A DNA stretch of 64,000 nucleotides, taken from assembly GCA_024689605.1 (NCBI GenBank), contig JAILDD010000186.1, positions 1 to 64,000 of the forward strand. The letters are read 5' to 3'. Of the stretch, positions 35,421 to 45,334 are shown piece by piece; the first letter of the stretch is position 1, and each line of letters begins with the position of its first letter. Made by a program: the position numbers and the translations under genes. The notes under the pieces were generated by a model that saw only the letters and a program-made list of their open reading frames with translations, was not told the origin of the DNA and did no database searches. The stretch is from Lachnospiraceae bacterium (GTDB taxonomy: Bacteria > Bacillota_A > Clostridia > Lachnospirales > Lachnospiraceae).

Positions 35421-36560
35421 ATGGTTAATAACAACGCTGAATCAATGAGAAACCTGAAGTCTGTGGTGCAGGAGTACAGGCGCATTTGCTGGTGCCCCAC
35501 ATCAAACAACTATCCGGCACTCTTCTACCTGTCCGGGCTCTTTAGCCCGTATTCAGGCATTGCTGCAGAGAAGCTGCCGGACCTGTTCATTATCTCGGAT
35601 GTCAGGCCGCCAGTACAGTGGGGCTTTTACACCCCGAAGGCGCTGGGGACTGATGACTGGAGGAATGTCGGCAGAATATACCCGGAAGTAAATCAGGAGA
35701 CCGAGTATGACGGTCTCCCTTTTTCTGTGGACGTGCTGGCAATAGAACGGCTGGAAGATATGCATCTCCCTGTAGTCTTATCAGAAGGGATGGATGGAAT
35801 GCGGTGGATGGCCGAGGAAACAAAGCGGGCTACAGGAGAAACATGGAGAGATGCTGACCTGGCCAGAGTGGTTAATACAGATGGAAGATGCTTCTATATG
35901 CATGTATCCGTAAGTGCGGGCGACAGAAGTTATGAGACGGATCTGATCTATGTTTTTGCGGACCCCTTAAGCTTTGCAGTTGATTTTCTGCTTGCAGAGA
36001 GCATACCGGTGGAATACGCAGTCTATGGTGCATATGGACAAGGTTGGGACGGTCTTGATAAAGGAACCTGGCTTGCGGAAATGATTCCACTGCTAAGACC
36101 GGCCAGACTGCTTGCCGACCGTAAACTGCTTGTCTGCGATGTGATCGACTGGGGGCGGAGTATCCGGAGAGAGGAGGAGGCTCTTCAGAAACTGTTGGAA
36201 CCGTGGAACTATGAGCAGATAAATACAAAGTGGAACTGCAGGCGCCGTTTTACTATGGGGAATATGGGGGCGCTTGGACCGGAAAAATATGTTCCTTGGA
36301 ATCAGCGGTCATCAATATACAGCCTTGGAATTTATGATGTGGACGCTGACACTTTGCCACACCCTGTAAGGGTGGCTGATGGACCGAGGATGGAGCAGGT
36401 GAACGGCATGATACGGATCAGGTTTCCGGAGAGGCCAGAGGAGGAAATCCGTATAGCGATGAAGAATCGTCATTTCCGATATGACCCGTATGAACACTGC
36501 TGGTATGCACCGGCAGAGCACGAAAATATATTATTTGCAGAACAGTTAACACAGGCCTGA
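35421..36560 (+). CDS. Unknown protein D2, copy 2
   Basis: A 379-residue paralog of the protein at 30198, collinear over its whole length with the same landmarks (CWCPTSNNYPALFYL, DVRPPVQWGFYTP, FADPLSFAVDFLL, C-terminal RYDPYEHCWYAP). It has GGAGAAAGG before the ATG. The last ~25 bases of the gene and the 20-bp gap after it are almost identical to the copy at 31343, but the next gene here is clpP rather than the VirD4-like ATPase. Confidence 0.72.
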   Translation: MVNNNAESMRNLKSVVQEYRRICWCPTSNNYPALFYLSGLFSPYSGIAAEKLPDLFIISDVRPPVQWGFYTPKALGTDDWRNVGRIYPEVNQETEYDGLPFSVDVLAIERLEDMHLPVVLSEGMDGMRWMAEETKRATGETWRDADLARVVNTDGRCFYMHVSVSAGDRSYETDLIYVFADPLSFAVDFLLAESIPVEYAVYGAYGQGWDGLDKGTWLAEMIPLLRPARLLADRKLLVCDVIDWGRSIRREEEALQKLLEPWNYEQINTKWNCRRRFTMGNMGALGPEKYVPWNQRSSIYSLGIYDVDADTLPHPVRVADGPRMEQVNGMIRIRFPERPEEEIRIAMKNRHFRYDPYEHCWYAPAEHENILFAEQLTQA

Positions 36561-36580
36561 CATGGCAGAAAGGAGTAAAT

Positions 36581-37159
36581 ATGAACGCACTTATTTTGAA
36601 GGAATCCTCAAGGGGCATCGACTGTTTTAGCCCCGAGAGCAGGCTTTTGCAGGACCGTATCCTCTTCTTTACGGAAGAGGTGAATCCCCAGAGCAGCAAC
36701 CAGCTGATAGAGTATCTGCTCTACTTGGACAAGGATGCTCCGGGGGAGGAGATCACTGTCTGTATCAATACGCCGGGAGGGGAGGTGGTAAGCGGACTTG
36801 CGGCGTATGACACCATGAGGATGATAGAAAGTCCTATACGCACAGTGTGTATAGGGACTGCAGCCAGTATGGGGTCCATACTCTTCCTCGGTGGAGAGAA
36901 GCGGGAAATGCTTCCTCATACCAAGATAATGATCCACGATCCGCTGATCAGTGGGCTTTCCGGCAGCAGGAAGGCACTGGAGCTGGAGAAAGAAGCTTTG
37001 AAGCTTATGGAGACCAGGTCGATCATAGGCGGGATCATAGCCGAGCGTAGCGGAAGGACACTTGAAGAAGTACTGGAAAAGACTAAGGAAGATTGTTATC
37101 TGGATGCAGAAGAGTCTATTGCCTTTGGCCTTGCAACAGGAATCACTACACACATTTGA
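36581..37159 (+). CDS. clpP: ClpP serine peptidase
   Basis: A 192-residue ClpP. The catalytic triad is complete: Ser96 in TAASMGS, His119 in MIHDP, Asp171 in EDCYLD. The oxyanion-type NTPGGEV (63-69) is present. Length is typical. With an unfoldase it degrades unfolded proteins in the cytoplasm; the Clp unfoldase encoded 1.5 kb upstream carries the matching IGF loop. It sits between protein D2 and the second VirD4-like ATPase, with 20-bp and 14-bp gaps, so it is part of that operon. This is likely an accessory ClpP distinct from the housekeeping one. Confidence 0.93.
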   Translation: MNALILKESSRGIDCFSPESRLLQDRILFFTEEVNPQSSNQLIEYLLYLDKDAPGEEITVCINTPGGEVVSGLAAYDTMRMIESPIRTVCIGTAASMGSILFLGGEKREMLPHTKIMIHDPLISGLSGSRKALELEKEALKLMETRSIIGGIIAERSGRTLEEVLEKTKEDCYLDAEESIAFGLATGITTHI

Positions 37160-37173
37160 CAGGAGGAATTGCC

Positions 37174-38505
37174 ATGAAGTCAGAGTTTGTTTCAAAGAGA
37201 ATTTTTGCACTGGACCGCACCTTGTCGGAGGACACAAGGGAGACCGGGCTTAACAACAATGTACTTGTCACAGGTATTACGGGATGCGGAAAAACCGGTG
37301 GCTATGTGGAGCCTACCCTTGCAAATACGGGTGGAAGCGTAGTGGTAGCGGATACGAAGGGGATGCTGTACAAAAAGTATGCACGGTTTATGGAAAAGAG
37401 GGGCTACAGGACTGTATGCATAGATTTTGTGCATCCGGAGAGGTCTGCACCCTACAATCCGCTGGATGCCGTGGCAAGCGTCACTTATATGGAACCGATG
37501 GACTTTCGTGTCTATGATGTGCTGACTGACAGACATATCGTGATTGATGAAGATGATGAAGATTTTATCGGTTATGAGGCTGAAGGTTATCGTGAACTCG
37601 ACCTGCTTGCGATAGCCAAGCTCCTTATACCCGATGAAGTTAGTATAAAAGAGATGTTCTGGGCAGACGCGGCACGTAATGTAATGGTGAGTCTTATGGC
37701 CTATGTCATTGAGTGCTTGCCTGAAAAGCAAAGACATCTTGGGTCAGTGGCAAACCTCTATCGGAATATGACTGCTGAGATAGGTGCGAATTACAGGAAG
37801 CCTGAATGGGAGGGGGTTAGCTTTTTCTGCGAGCTTGAAGAAAAGAATCCGAAGAGCTTTGCGGTAAAGGCATACCACATGTACAGCAGCAGCTTCCTTA
37901 CGGAAAGGACCTGGGCCAGCATACAGCAGTTTGTATCCAATGCGCTGACGATTTTTGATCCCAGGGAAAATCACAGGCTTCTGTGCAAAAAGGGCATGAA
38001 CCTGGCTGACCTGGGCCGTGAAAAGACTGCCCTGTTCGTGAATATTAGTGATACGGACCGCAGCATGGATACTATAGTCAATCTTTTCTACACCCAGCTT
38101 TTCCAGGTACTGTGCAGGGAAGCGGATGCACAGGAGGAATACTGTCTCAAGGTGCCTGTACATATCATATTGGATGACTTTGCCGCAAACGTGTACATTC
38201 CGGATTTCGACAAGATTATTTCCGTGATCCGATCCCGTGATATCAGTGTGAGTGTGCTACTCCAGTCTGTTTCTCAGCTTGAGGCCATGTATGAAAAGGC
38301 CAAAGCCTCGACTATCATTAATAACTGCGATTCCATGCTGTACATGGGCGGACAGGATGTCGATACGGCCAGGTTCTTCGCTGAGAAGGCAGGGAAGCTA
38401 CCGGAGACTATTCTTAAGCTCAAGAGGGACGAGGCATGGCTCTTTACCAGGGGGCAGGACCCTGCATTGGTCAAGAAGATACCACCATACTCGATGGAGC
38501 TGTAA
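37174..38505 (+). CDS. VirD4/TraG-like ATPase, copy 2
   Basis: A 443-residue paralog of the ATPase at 31364, same length and collinear, with Walker A GITGCGKT (Lys40) and the block ILDDFAANVYIPDFDK...RSRDISVSV. It too lacks N-terminal membrane helices. The start at 37174 follows CAGGAGG; the longer frame from 37093 overlaps clpP and is rejected. Having two equal-length paralogs suggests a hetero-oligomer or two alternative modules. Confidence 0.85.
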   Translation: MKSEFVSKRIFALDRTLSEDTRETGLNNNVLVTGITGCGKTGGYVEPTLANTGGSVVVADTKGMLYKKYARFMEKRGYRTVCIDFVHPERSAPYNPLDAVASVTYMEPMDFRVYDVLTDRHIVIDEDDEDFIGYEAEGYRELDLLAIAKLLIPDEVSIKEMFWADAARNVMVSLMAYVIECLPEKQRHLGSVANLYRNMTAEIGANYRKPEWEGVSFFCELEEKNPKSFAVKAYHMYSSSFLTERTWASIQQFVSNALTIFDPRENHRLLCKKGMNLADLGREKTALFVNISDTDRSMDTIVNLFYTQLFQVLCREADAQEEYCLKVPVHIILDDFAANVYIPDFDKIISVIRSRDISVSVLLQSVSQLEAMYEKAKASTIINNCDSMLYMGGQDVDTARFFAEKAGKLPETILKLKRDEAWLFTRGQDPALVKKIPPYSMEL

Positions 38506-38651
38506 GCGTAAAGTATGAGCGTACATTGTATGATGCCACTGTTTTATATGATCACAGTAAGTCATCATGCAATGCAAAAGTTCTGGTGTAGCGATTCATA
38601 AACAGTTAAGACAAAAGTAAGAATTTAAAAAAAGAAAAGGAGAAATTCATT

Positions 38652-38930
38652 ATGGGTATTGATTGGGAAGAAATACTTGGAGCAGAGGGCGAGGATCTGC
38701 AGGACGCATATGATGATGCGGTCTGGGATGCACTTGAGTATGAGGAAAATGAAGCACAGGTGGCTAAACAGGCAGAACTCAACCGCTTAAAGAGCGAGAA
38801 GCACTACATCAACTGCCCCTTCGAGCAGAAAGATGAGGCTAAGGCCTTAGGAGCAAGATGGGATCCCAACCGGAAGCAGTGGTATTACACCGGAGACAAA
38901 AATCCGGAAAACTTCAGGAAGTGGGAGTAG
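38652..38930 (+). CDS. DUF5710 domain protein
   Basis: A 92-residue protein. The N-terminal half is acidic and helical. Residues about 50-90 form a DUF5710 domain (YINCPFEQKDEAKALGARWD...WYY). This small domain is common in plasmid-borne DNA-processing proteins. Its ending resembles the C termini of the two D proteins, pointing to a shared binding module. Ribosome site AAAGGAG. Confidence 0.8.
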   Translation: MGIDWEEILGAEGEDLQDAYDDAVWDALEYEENEAQVAKQAELNRLKSEKHYINCPFEQKDEAKALGARWDPNRKQWYYTGDKNPENFRKWE

Positions 38931-38938
38931 GTTCCGGG

Positions 38939-39223
38939 CTATTTCCCACATAGCTTTTTCATATAGCAGGTATCGCATTTGCTGCCGGTTTTTCTTGGCA
39001 GATTTGATTCATGGATGCAGTGTGCAGCTTTTAGGATGTGTTCACGGGTTTTCTGCAGGCTATCATCATCTACTGCCTTTATCTTGATCTTTGAGCCGTC
39101 GGGCTTATCAAGATTGTAGATTGCCAGATAGTCTGCGGATTTTCCGGTCAGTTCGATGAGCGTATTTTTGATTTTTCTTTGGGGGGACTTTTGGGTGGGA
39201 GTTTTTTTCTTTGCTCTGGGCAT
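38939..39223 (-). CDS. Small basic protein with C-terminal Cys cluster
   Basis: A 94-residue protein with a lysine-rich N terminus (MPRAKKKTPTQK) and a C-terminal CDTCYMKKLC. Together with the preceding KIKAVDDDSLQKTREHI it resembles the end of a Cas4/PD-(D/E)XK-type iron-sulfur nuclease, but the nuclease core is absent, so it could be a fragment. Start at 39223 preferred over 39280 because it gives a compact basic start behind AAAGGCGG. It converges with the DUF5710 gene with an 8-bp gap. Confidence 0.5.
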   Translation of the reverse strand: MPRAKKKTPTQKSPQRKIKNTLIELTGKSADYLAIYNLDKPDGSKIKIKAVDDDSLQKTREHILKAAHCIHESNLPRKTGSKCDTCYMKKLCGK

Positions 39224-39471
39224 ATCAGCTACCGCCTTTCGGGTGAAATACAGAATGACTCCTAAAAGGTATTCTGTCAATTTGTGGAGGGATTGTATAG
39301 GGACATGTCTGATTGAAAATTGTTTAGAGTGTATAGGGATTTGGGTTGAATACTCGATTGTTTTAGATGATAATTACACTATGTGAAATTCTATAAATAA
39401 AAAGGTGTCAATACTCCGCTTAAACATAATTGTGCACACATTTTAAAAATAAACAATGAGGATAAATAATA

Positions 39472-41880
39472 ATGTTTCCATACTTAAAATCAAAAAAAGA
39501 ATTTTTATGGGATTGTGAAAACCCATCATTTCACTTTGAAATAAATCCGGACAATCAAAATCAAATATTGCTTGTTGAAAATACAAATGATAATAATGGA
39601 AGCTATGGCAACACCAGAGGATGTGATTATAATAATCCTTTATGTAAAGGTAACTGCAGTAAAATCAGATGCAGTCACTTATTGAATTGTTATGATTACT
39701 TGCATCCAAATACTATTCCCAATATAGAATGCAATTCATTATCTAACCTCATTGCACTTCTTAGTGAAGCATTGAACAAATCTAATTGGGGAGCAGATTT
39801 ACCACATGGAGTGGGAAGTGTTAGTTTATCTACAATTCAGAGCTGGTGCCAATCACTAGGTATATATGTACATGATGTCGTAAAAAAAATACATAGAGAA
39901 GATGTTGTAATAGGTCTGGAGTACTATGTTGAAAACACTGTGAATGAAAGAGCAAGAGTAGATGTAATAATTGCTGGATATGGTAATGATGGACGAGGAA
40001 AATTATTTATAATCGAAACAAAACAAAATGATAATGATCACTATGATGCTAATGATCCGGAGGATGCTGAAGAACAGGTAATGTCGTATTACACATCCAT
40101 ACGCAGATCGATTTATAATTTTGATGATTTGTTCATTGATATTTATCCTATCGTTTATTTTCACAATTATGTTGAGGATAATGTCGCCTATAACCATGAA
40201 TATCAGGGAAATAACATTTTTATTTGTAACGGTGGTATTGACGGCATTGATAGAATGGCTGACTATATCAACGAAATATTGGGTAACAATCCTGAAGGGA
40301 ATCCAAAAGAAATAATCAGAGAATTAAAAAGGAATATAAGTACTTTTTCCGTACATGATATTGCTGATATCATGTATGGCAGATTTGATTACGACATGGC
40401 AATAAACTCACTCAGACCTGATCAAAGAAATGCATTTAATGCAATGAAAGAAAGTATTGAAGCCAATGGAAATAATGGAATCACTCAAATAATAAATGGT
40501 GCTTCAGGAAGCGGAAAAACATTGATTGCGGCACTTTTGATAAGATATTGCATCGATAATCAAAAGTTGGTTGCATTTATTTTCCAGGCTAGTGCGCCAG
40601 TAACAGGAATTATAAAAAAATGTGTTTTTCAATATATCATAGATGATATTAATGAATCGGATATTCCAGATGTTGTTAAGCAGGATTTGTGTCAACAAAT
40701 AAATGAGTATCGGTTTAATATTTTACTCAGTCAGGAAAACTTTCTTGATATAATAGAGCAATCTAATGTTAGCGAACGTGTTAAAAATTGGTTCAGATAC
40801 ACTTTTCTGTTATATGTTGAATACTCTGATATTATTTTCTTAGAGCGTGATCCTGATGCGCCTAATGTGAAGCTGCTTATTTTTGATGAATTCCATCGTT
40901 TTGGAAATGATTTTGATCGATTGGATCCAGATAATGAAGAGTATGGCAGAATATATCGAATTGAAAGATTAATCTGTATGTCTGATAACAGGACATTCTT
41001 GATAGACCCATTACAAGAAATATCAAGAAAAGATTCCGGAAATGCAGCTCTCTCAAAAATTAGAGAAGCTAGAGAAGTGGAAGATTTTAAATTATGGTCT
41101 TTGTTCAGATGTAACAAATGTGATGGTTATTTATCCTGGATAGACCAGGTTTTACAGATTGGGAATGATGCAGATAGAGTAGTCGTCAGGAATCATCATA
41201 GTGCTGAGAATTTTATATACTTAAGTGATCTTGATTATGAAGTTGATTTATTGGAGGTGGTTGATGATGACACCCAGATGGAATTAATTAATGGTGACGT
41301 TATTCCTCTTTCAGAAGATCGTCAAGCGATAAGAGATTTGTTTAATTGTTTTATTGAAGATTTTCATAATGGAAACACTAATAGAGGGTTTATTACGCAA
41401 AGGAATGACGATAATAGAATAAATATTGGAGATGTATATGATGTTCAAGGACTATAATATGATAGTATTGTGGTAGTAATTGACAAAAAATTAGATTACC
41501 AAAATGGTAGAATTTGTTTTACCGACGAATATATTAATCAGATGTGGCATAGTTCGAGAATCGAAAGAAGAAATGCTGAAAATAGGGATTCTCAGTTAAT
41601 AGACTATAATATGGTATATGAGGACCTGCATAGAGAATTTGGAATAGATTTAGCTAATGCATCATTTTCATGGTTGGGGCTTTGTAGATTATTAAATAAT
41701 CAAAATGAGGCTGAATGTGTTATACGTAGCAGATATTTTGCACGTTATGTAGAAGAAGAATTATATCTTGAAAAAAAGAAATACCGTATCCTTCTTACGA
41801 GAGGTTTAAGAAAATGTTATATTTATGCAATGAATGAAAATCTCAGAAATCATTTAAAAGCTTTTGTGAATAGAATATGA
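39472..41880 (+). pseudogene. Nuclease-helicase (DUF2075-like) gene with in-frame TAA
   Basis: One frame of 803 codons interrupted by TAA at 41455-41457 (codon 662). An N-terminal PD-(D/E)XK-like nuclease site: Asp164 in DVIIAG and Glu182-x-Lys184 in IETKQ. Then a superfamily 1-type ATPase: Walker A GASGSGKT at 343-350, Walker B LIFDEFHR (Asp472, Glu473), and the DUF2075 motif DVQGL-stop-YDSIVVVID. Relatives have GLE(Y/F)D, so GAA to TAA is the likely change. The final part has the expected YRILLTRGLRKCYIY. Read as annotated, the protein is cut before motif V/VI and would be inactive. A GTG at 41482 lies near the start of the downstream fragment. The gene is very AT-rich, suggesting transfer. 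Confidence 0.8.
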
Positions 41881-42008
41881 GGTAGTTAAGCTCTATTAAT
41901 AAGCGGATAGAAAAAGCGGTAATGGTAATTAGAACATGAGCTAAAGGTGTATCCGGTCGATGGGCATATAACATGGGTGATTTTAGTGACAATTTTAAGG
42001 AGATAAAA

Positions 42009-42890
42009 ATGACAGATGAAGAATTAGATGAACAGACAAGGCAAATGATTGACGCACTTAATTCTGTGCCGGGGGAAAAGCTAAGGAATATTACTATGGA
42101 TGACCGTGATTGGTATGAGTTTGGTGTAAAAGTTACGGACATGCCCGGGTGTCGTGAAAATTATATAATTGCGGCTTTAAGAGGTATTGCGAAAAGCTGT
42201 GTCAGCTGGAAAAATGCATACTGGACAGATGATGAGGGGAGGCGATGGCCTGAATACGGCAAGCTGTTTCATGCCAACAGTGCAAGAACTTCTCTGGATT
42301 ATTTGGACCGTGGCGTGATATATTCCAGGGAAGAGGGTGTTAGGATAGGCGCACAAACACCGCAAAGGTCTGATGCATTGGATCAGAAATTAAAGATTTT
42401 CAATGATTTGTTTTTTGACAACAGTGACATTGCGGCAAGATTTGGAGCAAGCAGTTATGGGCCGGTCTGTTTTGTTTTCAATATTGATATATTGGAGGGG
42501 CAAACTGTCCGCATTACCTGTAGGAATCCGGTTTCGAGAAGGGATGAAGTAAACCCTGAGGATTTAAGGTATAGAGAATTGTTTTATGATTTTTCCGATT
42601 TAAAAGAAGATATAAAGAAAAGCTATACATTTGTAAATGATTTGGGGCATCACGTTACCATATTTAATACAGAGCAGCTTCCATTAGCGGATAATCTCTA
42701 TGCAATCTATATTGAAAAATGCTACGACGGAAGTGGCAGGGAAGTACAGTTAAAAGAACGCATTCTGGAAAAACTCCGGAAACATGGAATGGAAAATGTT
42801 CCTGTAATAATAAGACCGGGTGATCCTGTTCCGGAAGAGGAGCGCCATGCCGCATCCGCAGCGCCGCTTGAGGATTTGTGGGATTTCTGA
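42009..42890 (+). CDS. Hypothetical protein, 293 residues
   Basis: Soluble protein with no family I recognise. The start at 42009 is chosen because AAGGAG lies 6 bases upstream; the in-frame ATG at 41973 has no ribosome site. Landmarks are CVSWKNAYWTDDEGRRWPEY near 60, RFGASSYGPVCFVFN near 140 and IRPGDPVPEEE near the C terminus. It ends 26 bp before a terminator and is the last gene of the accessory region. Confidence 0.6.
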   Translation: MTDEELDEQTRQMIDALNSVPGEKLRNITMDDRDWYEFGVKVTDMPGCRENYIIAALRGIAKSCVSWKNAYWTDDEGRRWPEYGKLFHANSARTSLDYLDRGVIYSREEGVRIGAQTPQRSDALDQKLKIFNDLFFDNSDIAARFGASSYGPVCFVFNIDILEGQTVRITCRNPVSRRDEVNPEDLRYRELFYDFSDLKEDIKKSYTFVNDLGHHVTIFNTEQLPLADNLYAIYIEKCYDGSGREVQLKERILEKLRKHGMENVPVIIRPGDPVPEEERHAASAAPLEDLWDF

Positions 42891-42915
42891 TTTATTTGCA
42901 CAGATTTTTGAGTAG

Positions 42916-42942
42916 CAGGCAGCGGATTCGCTGCCTGTTTTT
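42916..42942 (+). terminator. Rho-independent terminator
   Basis: A 9-bp perfect stem CAGGCAGCG/CGCTGCCTG with loop GATT, followed by TTTTT. Confidence 0.9.
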
Positions 42943-43086
42943 AAAATTTATCATTATGCAGATTGCATATATGGCACACGATACATGCATTCTCCCATCT
43001 ACGGGGAAGCCTGGGGTTGCTGCCTGCATTGATGAAATTTCTAAAAAAAGTCTGATTTTGCAATAAAATGCCGGTGGGGGGCATTC

Positions 43087-43115
43087 TTGACATGGTATGT
43101 GGGAAAAGGTATCCT
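43087..43115 (+). promoter_or_regulatory. Sigma-A promoter
   Basis: Perfect TTGACA (43087-43092), 17-bp spacer, TATCCT (43110-43115), 40 bp upstream of the membrane-protein gene at 43155. Confidence 0.65.
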
Positions 43116-43154
43116 TTCAATAATGAATATAGAGAATAAAGTTAAATTTGTAGC

Positions 43155-44456
43155 ATGATGATTTACATGACCGGAGCGATAAAGCTGATATTTTTTCTGA
43201 TAGCCCTTCCTTTTTGTGCGGGGCTTGTTTTCGTACCTCGTAACAGATCCCTGAAAAGAACATTTCATATCGCATATATATATGGATGGCTGCTTGATAT
43301 GGCTGTTTTCTTTCCGGTATCCGTTGCATGTATTTTTCTCATAGAACAGGATAATTTTATATATTGTGTGACCGTGTATTCTATACTGCAGATACTTCTT
43401 GCGGTGTTGGGAGTAGCGGTGTTTGCAGGCAGGAAGATGCGTAGCGGCACTACGGGAGACAGGAAGTCAGTTGAGACGGCAGACTCCGGTGAGACAGTAT
43501 CTTCACAGTCGAAGGACTCCGGTGCAGCGGATGTGGAAGGTCACATAGAATTCACGCCGCCCGGCACAGGCAAAACCTTCAATACAATACAGGGATTATC
43601 ATCTTTACTTAAGGAGCGTGGCAGGAGAAACTTCCTGGAGGCAATTATTCTCTGGACCATATTCGGAGCCCTGCTGGCATTCCAGCTGTACAAGGCAGTG
43701 ACTACAGTATTCTTCGACGGCGACAATATCTACTATGTAGTGCAGTCACTTATCGCGACGCAGCAGGGAACCATGTATAAGGAAATGCCCTATATTGGCG
43801 GATCCACGGAGCTGGATATGCGCCATGCCCTTGCTGTGATGCCGGTGTGGTTTGCCTATCTGGCTGAGGTGAGTGGAATACATGCGACTGCGCTCTGCAG
43901 GACTGTGATGCCATTGTTCCTGCTCCCTTTTGTTTATCTGATCTGGTTTGTGGTCGGCGGAGAGCTATATGGCGTGATGTCTTCACGGGATGATTATAAA
44001 ACGCCTGCATCAGAGAGGGCGGCGGATGTAGGATTTTTCATGTGTGCAATGAGCATGCTGGCGATATTCGGAAGCGTATCCATTTATACGGCTGAGCGTT
44101 TTATGATGACCAGGACATGGCAGGGCAAAGCGATGTTCGCCAATATAGCAGTGCCGTTGATACTGCTGGGGGTTCTTTGGATAAACAGGGAATGTGGTGC
44201 GGTACGGAATAACTCGACCGATAAAAAGTTTTCATTATCTTCACTGTTATTCTTCAACGGCTGGTTTCTATTTTTGCTCGTGAATATACTTTCCGGTATG
44301 TGTACATCCATGGGAGTGGCTTTTACGGCGGCCCTGATCTGCACATCATGTCTTGTTAGTGCGATAAGGCAGAAGAAACCGCTGCTTGTGTTATACGGAA
44401 TGCTGGTGTGTATTCCGAATGCGCTGTATATGGCTGCTTATATATTGCTGAAGTAG
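43155..44456 (+). CDS. Polytopic membrane protein
   Basis: A 433-residue integral membrane protein with about nine hydrophobic segments. A polar loop (about 97-155) rich in Ser/Thr separates the first three from the rest. It resembles the large polytopic membrane proteins (DUF6077-like) often found in Lachnospiraceae near envelope genes, but I see no catalytic motif. The next gene, 13 bp downstream, is another membrane protein whose content continues this one (membrane part, then soluble tail); the two may act as one unit. No good ribosome site precedes the ATG pair at 43155/43158. Confidence 0.7.
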   Translation: MMIYMTGAIKLIFFLIALPFCAGLVFVPRNRSLKRTFHIAYIYGWLLDMAVFFPVSVACIFLIEQDNFIYCVTVYSILQILLAVLGVAVFAGRKMRSGTTGDRKSVETADSGETVSSQSKDSGAADVEGHIEFTPPGTGKTFNTIQGLSSLLKERGRRNFLEAIILWTIFGALLAFQLYKAVTTVFFDGDNIYYVVQSLIATQQGTMYKEMPYIGGSTELDMRHALAVMPVWFAYLAEVSGIHATALCRTVMPLFLLPFVYLIWFVVGGELYGVMSSRDDYKTPASERAADVGFFMCAMSMLAIFGSVSIYTAERFMMTRTWQGKAMFANIAVPLILLGVLWINRECGAVRNNSTDKKFSLSSLLFFNGWFLFLLVNILSGMCTSMGVAFTAALICTSCLVSAIRQKKPLLVLYGMLVCIPNALYMAAYILLK

Positions 44457-44469
44457 GAGATAGATTAAA

Positions 44470-45285
44470 ATGTCTTCCATGCTGAATTATCTCCAACTGA
44501 ATATCGCCACATTGGTAAATTATGCCGGGACCGGTTTCCTGCTAATACTTTACGCACTGTCCTATGTCTACCTTTTTATAGCGGAAAAGGATGACAGGAA
44601 GCGAACGTTTTTCATTTGGATCCCTGCTGTCCTGTGGCTTGCTTTTATGCTGCCTCCTGTAAGATGGCTATTCATAAAGCTCATAGATTCGGGGGATACA
44701 TACTACCGTATTCTTTGGCTTATACCGATTTCTGCCACAATCGCTCATGCGGAAGCAAAGCTGTCATCGGGGTACAGGCTCATAGGGCTTGCGGCGGTAT
44801 CTGCCGTTATAGTGCTTTGCGGCAGCAGCGTATATAATGCAAAAGCTGGTGATGTGAATATAGTAAGTGCAGCGCAGAATCCCTATCATATTCCCGATGA
44901 GGCAATAGAAGTGGCAGAGCTTGTGAAGAAGACTGATGAAGGTCATAAGATCAGGGCTGTCATGCCGGAAGAAATGACCTTTTATGTGCGGCAGTATGAT
45001 ACGGATGTTTACCTGGCATTCGGCCGTGAAATGGTAATGGGTTACCCTGCAGCCAACGGCATGTATGAGGTAATGACTGCAAGCAAAGTAGATGTATGGG
45101 AACTTATCCGCAAGGGGCGTGAAAGGCTTGTAAGTGCATACGTGTTCGGCAAGTATCAGGTGCTCAGCGATGATCCGGAAGAGTATGGCCTGATAAAGCT
45201 TGGAGAAACTGAGAATTATAAAGTCTATTATGATCCTGAGGAGCTTGAGTACGTGCAGTCGATCAGCTATTTTTATTTCAAGTGA
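44470..45285 (+). CDS. Membrane protein with soluble C-terminal domain
   Basis: A 271-residue protein with four hydrophobic segments in the first 125 residues and an extracytoplasmic-type soluble domain of about 145 residues after them (PDEAIEVAELVKKTDEGHKIRAV, abridged). Such endings occur in polytopic glycan or glycosyltransferase-like membrane proteins. It follows the 43155 gene by 13 bp with a TAGGAGA site and could be the second half of what is one protein elsewhere. Confidence 0.68.
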   Translation: MSSMLNYLQLNIATLVNYAGTGFLLILYALSYVYLFIAEKDDRKRTFFIWIPAVLWLAFMLPPVRWLFIKLIDSGDTYYRILWLIPISATIAHAEAKLSSGYRLIGLAAVSAVIVLCGSSVYNAKAGDVNIVSAAQNPYHIPDEAIEVAELVKKTDEGHKIRAVMPEEMTFYVRQYDTDVYLAFGREMVMGYPAANGMYEVMTASKVDVWELIRKGRERLVSAYVFGKYQVLSDDPEEYGLIKLGETENYKVYYDPEELEYVQSISYFYFK

Positions 45286-45334
45286 TATAAGGTATACTAT
45301 ACCTGTAAGTTCAAAATGAGGGGTCAGAAAAGTA

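Noticed and set aside
31364..38505. Complete conjugative element
   Set aside because: Two VirD4-like ATPases are present but there is no relaxase, VirB4, integrase or replication gene, and the ATPases lack membrane helices.
38521..38580. Imperfect inverted repeat CATTGTATGATG/CATCATGCAATG as attachment site
   Set aside because: Only one copy, no recombinase nearby; it may be a weak terminator without T-run.
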